Shown here: in pieces, positions 8,527-16,050 of the stretch
Position numbering within the stretch: position 1 is the stretch's first letter
Layout of the letters: every line of letters starts with the position of its first letter
NCBI GenBank assembly: GCA_041669745.1
Contig: JBAYAO010000009.1
Span: 1-27,497, forward strand
Length of the DNA: 27,497 nucleotides
From: JBAZDV01 sp041669745
Lineage (GTDB): Archaea; Thermoplasmatota; Thermoplasmata; Methanomassiliicoccales; Methanomethylophilaceae
Reading direction: 5' to 3'
Made by a program: the position numbers and the translations under genes
The notes under the pieces: generated by a model
Database searches by the model: none
What the model saw: only the letters and a program-made list of their open reading frames with translations
What the model was told of the DNA's origin: nothing

Positions 8527-8857
8527 CGGATTCATCCTCCTTCTGGATCGTCCTTCTGGTAAGCATAATGCTGAATGCGAACAGCATCGTGATCGCACCT
8601 ACGTAGACAATCAACTGAATGATGCCTATGAATTCTGCTTCCAGGAAGAAATAAGTCACAGCGACACAAACGAATACCAATGCCAGGTAGAATGCGCTGT
8701 GCATGATCTCTTCCGATGTGACGACAGAGATAGCGGCCGCGATCGCAATCGCGGCCAGTACTATGAAGGATATGGCATCGGGGTTAGCGAGTATATAGTC
8801 CCAGATACCCGTGATGAAACCGACAATGCTACTCACTACTGAATTTGCATCCATCAT
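8519..8857 (-). CDS. fpoJ: Fpo complex membrane subunit FpoJ, N-terminal part
   Basis: The 112-residue protein carries the conserved N-terminal half of NuoJ: a helix, then the SEEIMHSAFYLALVFVCVAV segment, then the FIGIIQLIVYVGAITMLFAF helix with the family's pi-bulge region. It ends in an acidic tail. The start is placed at 8857, where ATG overlaps the fpoI stop and a GAGGTG ribosome site sits just upstream; a second ATG follows directly. The frame open back to 8893 would begin inside fpoI and adds no family sequence. Confidence 0.88.
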   Translation of the reverse strand: MMDANSVVSSIVGFITGIWDYILANPDAISFIVLAAIAIAAAISVVTSEEIMHSAFYLALVFVCVAVTYFFLEAEFIGIIQLIVYVGAITMLFAFSIMLTRRTIQKEDESDE

Positions 8858-9591
8858 AACACCTCTTTGATCTTTAGTGCCGACTTGGGGCACTCTATCA
8901 CGCAGTTCTCACAAGAAACGCAGAGATTATTGTCGATCTTCGGATTCTTGATATCCTTTCCTTTATCATTCTGCCCAACAACCACCATGGTGATGGCATG
9001 CGTCGGACAGACCTTCGCACATTTCTGACAACTGATGCATTTGGATGCATCGAGCGTCGGTCTGTCGGTATCGAAGAAAGCCGTAGGTTTGTCTTCGATG
9101 CCTTTCGCTAAATTGGACAACAGATGTTCCTCAATGTGAACCTCCATCATCTCATTCGTACCCTCGAAATTGAGTCTGCGGGGATCGTAGATGAGCGCTT
9201 CTCTCGTGAACTCCGCCAATTCATAGTCCGTTGTCGTAGTCATTGCATCGACCGGGCAGTACTCTGCACAGTATCCGCACATCATACATCTTCCGATATT
9301 GACCTGCGGTCTCTTGACCATGTTCCCGCTGTCATCAGCGACCTCAACCAGTTTGATACAGGTCGTAGGACATACCCTGACGCAGATACCGCATCCAAGA
9401 CATCTGTCGAATCGAAGTCCTGGACGTCCACGGTAATTGTCTGGGACCCACTCTTTCTCGTACGGATACATTATGGTAACCGGCCTGTGAGCAGTCGACT
9501 TGAACATCCTCTTCAAGGTCATCCACAAGGGCTTAAGGACACCTGTTCCTCTGAATTTCTTAGGATATTTGTCCAGATATTTGTATGTCAT
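8854..9591 (-). CDS. fpoI: Enlarged FpoI: NuoI-like iron-sulfur subunit with an added 2[4Fe-4S] ferredoxin domain
   Basis: FpoI/NuoI relays electrons between peripheral and membrane arms and normally carries two [4Fe-4S] clusters. Residues 1-145 are standard: an amphipathic N-terminus, VTIMYPYEKEWVPDNYRG, then C64/C67/C70/C74 and C102/C105/C108/C112. The protein then runs on to 245 residues. The extension has two more complete CX2CX2CX3CP motifs, at C185/C188/C191/C195 and C224/C227/C230/C234, so four clusters are predicted. The reading frame is continuous. The gene overlaps both fpoH (TGATG) and fpoJ1 (ATGA), so this is not two fused open frames from a sequencing error at a junction. In a complex without FpoF the extra domain may accept electrons from ferredoxin or another partner; that is inference. 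Confidence 0.92.
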   Translation of the reverse strand: MTYKYLDKYPKKFRGTGVLKPLWMTLKRMFKSTAHRPVTIMYPYEKEWVPDNYRGRPGLRFDRCLGCGICVRVCPTTCIKLVEVADDSGNMVKRPQVNIGRCMMCGYCAEYCPVDAMTTTTDYELAEFTREALIYDPRRLNFEGTNEMMEVHIEEHLLSNLAKGIEDKPTAFFDTDRPTLDASKCISCQKCAKVCPTHAITMVVVGQNDKGKDIKNPKIDNNLCVSCENCVIECPKSALKIKEVL

Positions 9592-10754
9592 CAGAACACG
9601 CCTCCCATTCTTAGGGCAATGACGATTGCCAGATTAACGACTGCCAGGGGCATTAGTATTTTCCACCCTATGTTCAGAATCTGATCGGTCCTGACACGAG
9701 GCAAAGCCGCTCTGGCCCACACGAATATGAAGAACACCAAAAACACCTTGGCGATAAAGACGAGCTCCGGTACAGGGGTTGAACCGAAGTACGGGAGCAT
9801 CCATCCGCCCAGATACATGATCACCACTAGAGCGCAGGCGACATATCCTCTGAAATAGTCGCCAAGCATGATCAGACCCCATTTCATACCCGCATACTCC
9901 GTCTGCCAGCCTTCTACGAGCTCGGCCTCTGCTTCGGAAAGATCGAAAGGCACACGCTCGGACTCGGCGATGGCACAGATCAGGAATACGATGAAACCGA
10001 GGAACTGAGGTATGATGTACCATGTGTTCTCATACTGTGCATTCACTATGTCGTTGATATTGAAGCTTCCCGTCATGAGGATGACTCCAGTCAACAGAAG
10101 GAGCATCGGAATCTCATACGAGATCATCAGTTCGGCTGCCCTCAACCCTCCGATCAGCGAATACTTGTTGTTCTGCGCCCATCCCGCACACAGAATGAGG
10201 AACGGAGCCAATGCAAACAGACCGAAGATTATCAGAAGCCCGGTTCCGTAGTCAGCGATGAACCATCTGCCAGACAGTGGAACCATGCACGCAACAAGAA
10301 CTGACACACCGATAACTAAAGCAAGTGCCCACCAGTATATCTTCTTGTCAGCCTTCTTAGGAGCTATGTTCTCCTTCATGAACGTCTTGAGACCATCGGC
10401 CAGACACTGGAAATATCCTAACGGACCGATTTTCGTCGCACGCCTGTCCATCATCCTACCGAGGACCTTACGTTCCTCCCAGATCATGGTCAGGTTTATG
10501 ATGAAACCTACCGCGAATATCACCACCACCATCAATATGATCGCAAAAACGTTTGCAACCTGGTCGCAAACGAGCCATGTTGAAACGCAGTTGCCTGGAA
10601 CGAGCAGATTTATGAGCCAGGCAATCAATCCGCCGAGAAGCTCCCACAACTTCAACCCTATGTCATAGGGAAGGTTGTAGACCGAGTACGGATAGTACCC
10701 GTTCTGCATGGGATCCGTGAAAACGATCCAGTTAAGTATACTATTGTACGGCAT
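9591..10754 (-). CDS. fpoH: Fpo complex membrane subunit FpoH (NuoH-like)
   Basis: FpoH/NuoH is the membrane subunit that, with FpoB and FpoD, forms the binding cavity for the lipid electron carrier. The 387-residue protein shows IWEERKVLGRMMDRRATKIG, the AAELMISYEIPM helix, and the acidic loop ESERVPFDLSEAEAELVEG, the hallmark of the family. About eight membrane helices are expected. The ATG at 10754 is chosen: an AGGTGATC ribosome site lies five bases before it, whereas a start at 10784 would add ten polar residues encoded inside fpoD. The stop overlaps the fpoI start. Confidence 0.94.
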   Translation of the reverse strand: MPYNSILNWIVFTDPMQNGYYPYSVYNLPYDIGLKLWELLGGLIAWLINLLVPGNCVSTWLVCDQVANVFAIILMVVVIFAVGFIINLTMIWEERKVLGRMMDRRATKIGPLGYFQCLADGLKTFMKENIAPKKADKKIYWWALALVIGVSVLVACMVPLSGRWFIADYGTGLLIIFGLFALAPFLILCAGWAQNNKYSLIGGLRAAELMISYEIPMLLLLTGVILMTGSFNINDIVNAQYENTWYIIPQFLGFIVFLICAIAESERVPFDLSEAEAELVEGWQTEYAGMKWGLIMLGDYFRGYVACALVVIMYLGGWMLPYFGSTPVPELVFIAKVFLVFFIFVWARAALPRVRTDQILNIGWKILMPLAVVNLAIVIALRMGGVF

Positions 10755-10759
10755 CTGGA

Positions 10760-11872
10760 TCACCTGTCTGTCTCTCCGAGACACATATCAATCATTGCCA
10801 TGATCGCAGGTATATCTGCGATCCTGTTGCCAACGACCATGTTCTTCGAAGCTGATACATTCACAAATACCGGACTACGTACCTTCAACCTGTAGGGCCT
10901 TTCGGATCCGTCGGAAACAAGATACATTATGCTCTCACCGCGAGGATCTTCTATCTTCGCGCATGTCGTTCCGGCAGGGACACATCTTGGTACCTTCACA
11001 CGGTATGGTGCTGTCTTGGGTATAGACTCCAATTTCTTCATTGCCTGCCTTATCAGCTCGCAACTCTGGAACAGCTCCTCTATCCTCACCATGTATCTGG
11101 AATATGTGTCTCCCTCCTTCAAGACCGGAACCTCGAAAGTAAGTTGATCATAAGCATCATACGGATCGTCGCGACGGACATCGTAATCCACCCCGCATCC
11201 GCGCATTGCCGGACCGGTTATTCCAAGATTGGCGACGTCCTTACGCGTTATATACCCGATACCTTTCATCCTCGAAACGAATATCGAAGACTCGTCGGTA
11301 AGTCCGATGATCTCCCAGAGGGTTTTCTCGAAATGCTCTACTGCCCTCATGCAGTCCCTCTCGAAGTAATACGGCATGTCCGACCTGACGCCACCTATGC
11401 GCGGGTAATTAGTTGTGAGTCTCTGTCCGCACAATCTGACGTTCAAGTCAAGGAAGAATTCCCTTTCTCTCAGAGCCCACAGAAACACCGTGAGGTTACC
11501 CAGATCGGTACCCACCGCGGCCAACCACATCAGATGTGATTGGATACGACAGATCTCGTCCGCGATGACTCTCATATACTGAGCCCTTTCCGGAACCTCT
11601 ATATCGAGTGCCTCTTCCGCTGCTTTACAATACAGGTGCGACCATGTCATCGACGCTGAATAGCAAAGACGGTCTGCCATCGGAATGATCTTGGCATAGG
11701 TCCTCTGTTCACATTCCTTTTCCCATCCGCGATGCAAATATCCAACTTCTGGCTCTGCATCTACTACAATCTCTCCATCCACCTTAACCCTAAGAGTCCA
11801 GAGACCGTGAGAGAACGGGTGCTGTGGACCCATCGTGACCCACATCTTATCTGCATTCATCTTCTCAGTCAT
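10760..11872 (-). CDS. fpoD: Fpo complex core subunit FpoD (NuoD-like, 49-kDa type)
   Basis: This 370-residue soluble subunit resembles NiFe-hydrogenase large subunits without the metal site and forms one wall of the carrier-reduction site. Seen are MGPQHPFSHGLWTLRVKVDG near the N-terminus (the conserved histidines that contact the quinone or phenazine head), EPEVGYLHRGWEK, and the C-terminal IADIPAIMAMIDMCLGETDR, matching the family's final ...GSIDxxxGExDR type. It is fourth in the operon, two bases after fpoC. Confidence 0.95.
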   Translation of the reverse strand: MTEKMNADKMWVTMGPQHPFSHGLWTLRVKVDGEIVVDAEPEVGYLHRGWEKECEQRTYAKIIPMADRLCYSASMTWSHLYCKAAEEALDIEVPERAQYMRVIADEICRIQSHLMWLAAVGTDLGNLTVFLWALREREFFLDLNVRLCGQRLTTNYPRIGGVRSDMPYYFERDCMRAVEHFEKTLWEIIGLTDESSIFVSRMKGIGYITRKDVANLGITGPAMRGCGVDYDVRRDDPYDAYDQLTFEVPVLKEGDTYSRYMVRIEELFQSCELIRQAMKKLESIPKTAPYRVKVPRCVPAGTTCAKIEDPRGESIMYLVSDGSERPYRLKVRSPVFVNVSASKNMVVGNRIADIPAIMAMIDMCLGETDR

Positions 11873-11873
11873 T

Positions 11874-12374
11874 TCATTCTTGTCCCCTTAGCTTGTAAGA
11901 TTTTCTGAATGGATAGAACTCGTAGCTCTGTGGTGTGAGTAGCCTTTCCAACTTGGGATGGCCGTCGAATATAATCCCGAAGAGCTCGTACGTCTCCCTC
12001 TCATGCCAATTGGCACCACCCCAGATGGGTGTAACGGAAGCTATATGAGGATCGTCGTTCGGAACGTCGACTTCTATCTCCACCATTACCGCAGTGAAGT
12101 AATTGGTTATGTGATATACGACCTGAAGATGGTCCACCCAATCAACACCACAGACCGATGTTGCCTGTTCATAGTTCAACTTTCCGTGAAGGTACTCGCA
12201 GAGCGGATAGATGGTCTCCCTGTCTGTTGAGAGAAAGATCCTTCTCTTCTGATTGATGGCTCTGTTGTTCTTCTTCGTCGAGGTCCTGAAGACCAGCTTA
12301 TCGCCGAACTTCGCCTTAAGCAACGAAATCGTGTCCTCATATGAAGGAGCCTCGATGATATCATTATCGGCCAT
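11874..12374 (-). CDS. fpoC: Fpo complex core subunit FpoC (NuoC-like, 30-kDa type)
   Basis: A 166-residue soluble subunit of the 30-kDa complex I family. The signature stretch WGGANWHERETYELFGIIFD (about residues 126-145) followed by GHPKLERLLTP is diagnostic. It stays separate from FpoD, unlike the NuoCD fusion of some bacteria. The start codon has GGAGG seven bases upstream, encoded in the last codons of fpoB. Confidence 0.94.
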   Translation of the reverse strand: MADNDIIEAPSYEDTISLLKAKFGDKLVFRTSTKKNNRAINQKRRIFLSTDRETIYPLCEYLHGKLNYEQATSVCGVDWVDHLQVVYHITNYFTAVMVEIEVDVPNDDPHIASVTPIWGGANWHERETYELFGIIFDGHPKLERLLTPQSYEFYPFRKSYKLRGQE

Positions 12375-12376
12375 GT

Positions 12377-12940
12377 TCAGTCCTCCATGAATACGCCCCT
12401 CTTGAAGTAAGCATCAATCTTCTTCTGCAAGAGCATGAATCCATCTATCATCGCATCAGGCTTGATCGGACATCCCGGAATGTAAACATCCACAGGAACA
12501 ATCTGGTCCAGACCCTGAACGATATTGTATGAGTCGTACCACGGACCGCCCGATATCGCACACTCTCCCATCGCCACAACCCATTTTGGACCTGGGATCT
12601 GCTCATAGAGACGTCTTATATCCGGACGGATTTTCTTCGATATCCATCCGTTTATCAACAGGACATCCGTCTGTCTCGGCGATGAACGGTAGATCATACC
12701 TACACGCTCTGCATCGTATTTCGGCGCAGAAGCCGCCGCCATCTCTATGGCGCAGCATGCCAGACCGAAATGCAGCGGGTGCATGGAATTTCTCATAGCC
12801 CATGCCCAAATCGGACCGGTTAGATTGTCAACGGTCTTCTTGGTACCGGCACTCAACATTTCGTTTATCATTGCCGATGACCAGGTCATGAACTCGTCTG
12901 CGCTCATAGCGACAGCATGGGGATAAAGGCTCATATCCAT
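12377..12940 (-). CDS. fpoB: Fpo complex core subunit FpoB (NuoB-like, carries cluster N2)
   Basis: FpoB holds the terminal [4Fe-4S] cluster that reduces the lipid carrier. The ligands are visible as the adjacent pair C62-C63 (GLACCAIEM), C127 (GECA) and C157 (PGCP). SPRQTDVLLINGW is another family block. At 187 residues the length is normal. Its start lies inside the last ten bases of fpoA, with GGAGG seven bases ahead formed by fpoA's Lys-Glu-Glu codons, so the two genes are coupled. Confidence 0.95.
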   Translation of the reverse strand: MDMSLYPHAVAMSADEFMTWSSAMINEMLSAGTKKTVDNLTGPIWAWAMRNSMHPLHFGLACCAIEMAAASAPKYDAERVGMIYRSSPRQTDVLLINGWISKKIRPDIRRLYEQIPGPKWVVAMGECAISGGPWYDSYNIVQGLDQIVPVDVYIPGCPIKPDAMIDGFMLLQKKIDAYFKRGVFMED

Positions 12941-13293
12941 ATGGTTTCCTCCTTTTTCAAAGCGTATACCACTCCCAACAAAAGAATTCCCAAGAACACA
13001 ATGGCCCAGATCTTTGCCATCTCGGAAAGCTCCGAGAAGCCAACGGCCCAGATCATAAGAAAAGTCGCGACCAGATCAAAAACAACAAAAATAATTCCGA
13101 ACGAATAATACTGGAATCTGAACTGAACTTGAGCTTCTCCAATTGGTACTGAACCGCACTCGTAGGTCGTATCCTGCCATTGGGAAGGTTTTGTGGGTCT
13201 AAGGAACCTAGACATCCACCATGCCAACGGTGCGAAACCTAGAGCTAGTACGCCCAGGACCACCAATGGTATGTAACTCACAACTAGTGACAT
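12931..13293 (-). CDS. fpoA: Fpo complex membrane subunit FpoA (NuoA-like)
   Basis: A 120-residue, three-helix membrane protein opening the fpo operon. The loop YECGSVPIGEAQVQFRFQYY with the family's conserved cysteine and acidic residues, and the helix FVVFDLVATFL with its membrane Asp, identify NuoA/FpoA. No ribosome site precedes the ATG and a TATA box lies 26 bases away, so the operon message is likely leaderless. Confidence 0.94.
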   Translation of the reverse strand: MSLVVSYIPLVVLGVLALGFAPLAWWMSRFLRPTKPSQWQDTTYECGSVPIGEAQVQFRFQYYSFGIIFVVFDLVATFLMIWAVGFSELSEMAKIWAIVFLGILLLGVVYALKKEETIWI

Positions 13294-13312
13294 TGTTGCC
13301 CGTGATACTGTG

Positions 13313-13326
13313 TAATTATTAAAGTC
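13313..13326 (-). promoter_or_regulatory. Promoter of the fpo operon
   Basis: On the minus strand GACTTTAATAATTA contains a TATA box (TTTAATAA, 13323-13316) centred 26 bases before the fpoA ATG, the spacing of a leaderless archaeal start. No other strong TATA box with this spacing is seen. The gap to proC also contains that gene's promoter. Confidence 0.6.
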
Positions 13327-13352
13327 TTAGGGGCCACGTCTGTAAGGCATAC

Positions 13353-13398
13353 CCTAAAATATAGGAGGGGTGCGGATTTTCAAAGACAAACTTATTAA
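13353..13398 (+). promoter_or_regulatory. Possible proC promoter elements
   Basis: Two TATA-like runs precede proC: CTAAAATATA at about 13353-13362 and CTTATTAA at 13391-13398. The second is about 35 bases from the chosen ATG (13430), giving a short leader. The first would place the start of transcription near 13384, also before the ATG. Which one is used cannot be decided from sequence. Confidence 0.4.
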
Positions 13399-13429
13399 CA
13401 CGTTAACCGATGAACCGTCAGGTATCGAT

Positions 13430-14239
13430 ATGACTGTCAAAATTGGATTCATCGGCGCGGGGCAGATGGCCTCCGCTTTGATGAAGGGGATCATCTCAAA
13501 AGGACTTTATTCGAAGGACGAAGTGATTGCATGCGACGTTTGGGCTCCGGCCCGGGAAAAAGCGACCAACGAACTCGGCATCAAGGTGTATGAGGACGCT
13601 ATCGACGTCGTTAGACAGACAAAATTCCTGGTATTGGCAGTAAAACCTCAACAAATTGAGAGCATTTTTGTTTCAAAAGAGGTCAAACTCGGTAGGGACC
13701 ACATCCTTATGAGTATCGCAGCAGGTGTGAAAATTGATACACTGGAATCATATGTGCCAGATTGTAAAATAATACGTGTTATGCCGAACTTCTGCTGTAC
13801 TGTTCTCGCCAGTGCGTCATGTTATGCGTTGGGTTCTAAAGCAGAGACCAAAGACGGGGATGCCGTAAAAGCCGTACTTGAAGCGGTTGGAATTGCATTC
13901 GAAGTGAAAGAGAAGGATCTGGATGCCGTCACCGGATTGAGCGGCAGTGCACCAGCATACATGTTCATGGTAATTGATGCTCTGGCAGACGGCGGTGTTC
14001 TCATGGGGCTTCCCCGTGACATGTCCATAAAGCTTGCGGCACAGACGATGCTGGGTGCCGCAAAGACCGTTCTCGAGACCGGAAAACATCCTGCCCAACT
14101 CAAGGACAGCGTATGTTCGCCTGCCGGTACCACCATCGAAGGCGTGAGGGTGCTCGAAGAGTACAGTATGAGAGGCGCCTTCATATCCGCGGTCCAAGCA
14201 GGTACGGAAAAATCGAAAGAACTCGGTGGGAAGAGCTGA
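13430..14239 (+). CDS. proC: Pyrroline-5-carboxylate reductase
   Basis: The last step of proline synthesis, NAD(P)H-dependent reduction of pyrroline-5-carboxylate. The 269-residue protein has the Rossmann start KIGFIGAGQMASALMKGI, the AVKPQQ segment, MPNFCC, GLSGSAPAYMFMVIDALADG and the C-terminal signature SVCSPAGTTIEGVRVLE. The start at 13430 gives the family N-terminus. The frame is open back to a GTG at 13370 with a GGAGG in front, but the 20 extra residues resemble nothing in the family. It is transcribed away from fpo and stands alone. Confidence 0.92.
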   Translation: MTVKIGFIGAGQMASALMKGIISKGLYSKDEVIACDVWAPAREKATNELGIKVYEDAIDVVRQTKFLVLAVKPQQIESIFVSKEVKLGRDHILMSIAAGVKIDTLESYVPDCKIIRVMPNFCCTVLASASCYALGSKAETKDGDAVKAVLEAVGIAFEVKEKDLDAVTGLSGSAPAYMFMVIDALADGGVLMGLPRDMSIKLAAQTMLGAAKTVLETGKHPAQLKDSVCSPAGTTIEGVRVLEEYSMRGAFISAVQAGTEKSKELGGKS

Positions 14240-14274
14240 TCTCGATCCCCTCTCTTATTAGTATAGTAATATCA

Positions 14275-14305
14275 GATAGGTCAGAGGTCAGGTCACTGAC
14301 CTATC
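14275..14305. terminator. Hairpin between convergent proC and radical SAM genes
   Basis: GATAGGTCAG (14275-14284) and CTGACCTATC (14296-14305) form a perfect 10-base inverted repeat with an 11-base loop, which itself repeats AGGTCA. It lies between two convergent genes and covers the last codons and stop of the radical SAM gene. This position suits a two-way terminator or an mRNA 3' end stabiliser. It has no long T-tract on either side, so its role is uncertain. Confidence 0.45.
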
Positions 14306-16044
14306 CTTCTCTTTCCTCTGTTCAACGGGAATCCTGATTTCAGCAGCCCCGAGATAACACGCGGTGCATTGGACCAGATCGATCCCGTGTCCCAATCGAG
14401 ATCCTTTTTATTGCAAACAGTCGAAGCCATGAGTCTCTCTCCCTCATCTTTTATCGCCCATAGCTGATCGTTCCTCGCCGCAGAATCCTTTACGAGCATG
14501 ATGTCATCGACCCTTCTTAGAAGACCACGTGCGATGTTCGTCCTCTCTATACGACTGTTGTAATTCTCCTCATCTACACGACCGACCTCATATTCTATCC
14601 TTGCCAACTCCAATGCCGCATCGTATGAGACCTCAGCAATATCGTCTCTCGTCATCCATTTCGTCTCGTAAGACAAAACATGTTTCCACGAAGGATTGTC
14701 AAGTAGTTGCCTGTGTTCCTCCAATGTTCTTGCAAAGAACCTATATCCCCACTTCTCTGGATTCTCAAAGGCTCTGCTTCCTGGATCCACAAAGGGGGCG
14801 AATGGTGCATTGTATATGAACAGGCGGTCATCCTTCCCTACAAGATCCCACATGGTCCTTGCTGCCTTGACACTGTCCATCGCCGATTCCCTTGTCTGCT
14901 CAGGAAGACCCGTCATATAGAACAGATCGAACCTAACACATCCGTTCTGGAACGCTGACGATACCGTCTTTTCTATCGACCTGTTATCGTATCCCTTTCC
15001 CATTGCGCTTCTTACGACCTCGTCGTGCGAATCGGGGGAAAATTCCATTGAATACTCACCCATAGAGTGCTTGGCCATTCTGAAGAACTCTTCATTCGCC
15101 GGTTGGAATATCTCAAACGCGATATGATTGTCTATGTCACGTTCCTTGATGGCCCTGAAAAGACGGTCAGCATAATCTTTTCCGCCCTGTCTAGGGTCGC
15201 CGATGACGAATATCGGAGACTTCAGATAATCCTGGATGGCTGACATGTCGTCTGCCAATTTTTCAGGACTTCTGAAAGCTGCTCTTCCTCTGCACAGGAA
15301 CCTCTTGTTCGCATCGTGCGAACCTCCGCATTCCGCACAGTTGTATGAGCAGCCCCTGACAGTGAAAACAGATGTCAATGGAAGTTTATCCCAATCAAGC
15401 CAGGGCAGAGCTCCCTTAATGTCCCTGTGCCTGAGTGTGTTCCTTATCATCGTTCCATAGTCGAATTTCACCCAATCGAGATCCTCTGGAATAAATGATA
15501 TCGGATTGACATGGATATGACCGTCCCTGTCCTTCCATGTCAAATTCGGAACATCGCCCAGGTCACCGCCGTTGTCCAGTGTCTGCATCAGCTTCACATG
15601 GGGTATCTCCGTGGAATCACCACGCATCACCATGTCCACTTCTGGCCTTTGGATCAGCTCCTCGTAGAAATAAGAAGCAGAGAATCCGCCTATCTCGACC
15701 ATGGCCTCCGGATGATATTTCTTAACGAGTTTCGCAACCTCTATGGCACCATGGGCATGCGGCAACCAATGAAGGTCTATGGCATACACTTTCGCATCGA
15801 GATCCTTCAGACATTTCTCAGCATCGAATTTTTTGCTTTGAAGCATCTGCACCGCGAGATTCACAATCCTCGTCCTGAACCCGGCATCCTCCAAATGGGT
15901 GGACATCGTCATGAAACCTATGGGATACATCTCGAATACGGGCGACGACGGAACGACATCGCTCACAGGACCGTAAAAAATCGGCTTTTTCCTGAAATCG
16001 TAAACGCTCGGTGCGTGTATGAACACAATATCTGATCCCATCAT
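14293..16044 (-). CDS. B12-binding-type radical SAM protein (resembles the Thermoplasma Ta0216 family)
   Basis: The 583-residue protein has an N-terminal cobalamin-binding-like domain (about residues 5-150), with DLHWLPHAHG in the place of DxHxxG and an EIGGFSAS glycine pair. A radical SAM domain follows with the cluster motif C232-SYN-C236-AE-C239. Members of this class typically methylate or rearrange unactivated carbons. The DxHxxG motif is imperfect (proline at the glycine position), so cobalamin binding is uncertain. From memory it resembles the B12/radical SAM family named after Ta0216, whose function is unknown to me. It follows uppS by 6 bases with a GAGGTGAT ribosome site, as last gene of the folD-kptA-mmp11-uppS operon. 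The prenyltransferase neighbour suggests a lipid substrate, but this is inference. Confidence 0.75.
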   Translation of the reverse strand: MMGSDIVFIHAPSVYDFRKKPIFYGPVSDVVPSSPVFEMYPIGFMTMSTHLEDAGFRTRIVNLAVQMLQSKKFDAEKCLKDLDAKVYAIDLHWLPHAHGAIEVAKLVKKYHPEAMVEIGGFSASYFYEELIQRPEVDMVMRGDSTEIPHVKLMQTLDNGGDLGDVPNLTWKDRDGHIHVNPISFIPEDLDWVKFDYGTMIRNTLRHRDIKGALPWLDWDKLPLTSVFTVRGCSYNCAECGGSHDANKRFLCRGRAAFRSPEKLADDMSAIQDYLKSPIFVIGDPRQGGKDYADRLFRAIKERDIDNHIAFEIFQPANEEFFRMAKHSMGEYSMEFSPDSHDEVVRSAMGKGYDNRSIEKTVSSAFQNGCVRFDLFYMTGLPEQTRESAMDSVKAARTMWDLVGKDDRLFIYNAPFAPFVDPGSRAFENPEKWGYRFFARTLEEHRQLLDNPSWKHVLSYETKWMTRDDIAEVSYDAALELARIEYEVGRVDEENYNSRIERTNIARGLLRRVDDIMLVKDSAARNDQLWAIKDEGERLMASTVCNKKDLDWDTGSIWSNAPRVISGLLKSGFPLNRGKRRIGQ

Positions 16045-16050
16045 ATCACC

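Noticed and set aside
8245..8857. fpoJ as a gene broken by a frameshift
   Set aside because: Each half has its own ribosome site and start, and a split fpoJ is the normal arrangement in methanogen fpo operons.
13370..13429. GTG start with GGAGG for a longer ProC
   Set aside because: The 20 extra residues are not in the family, and the Rossmann fold starts right after the ATG at 13430; the region also holds a likely promoter.
15511..16035. 174-codon plus-strand frame inside the radical SAM gene
   Set aside because: Antisense shadow without motifs; the minus-strand frame carries the CX3CX2C cluster motif.
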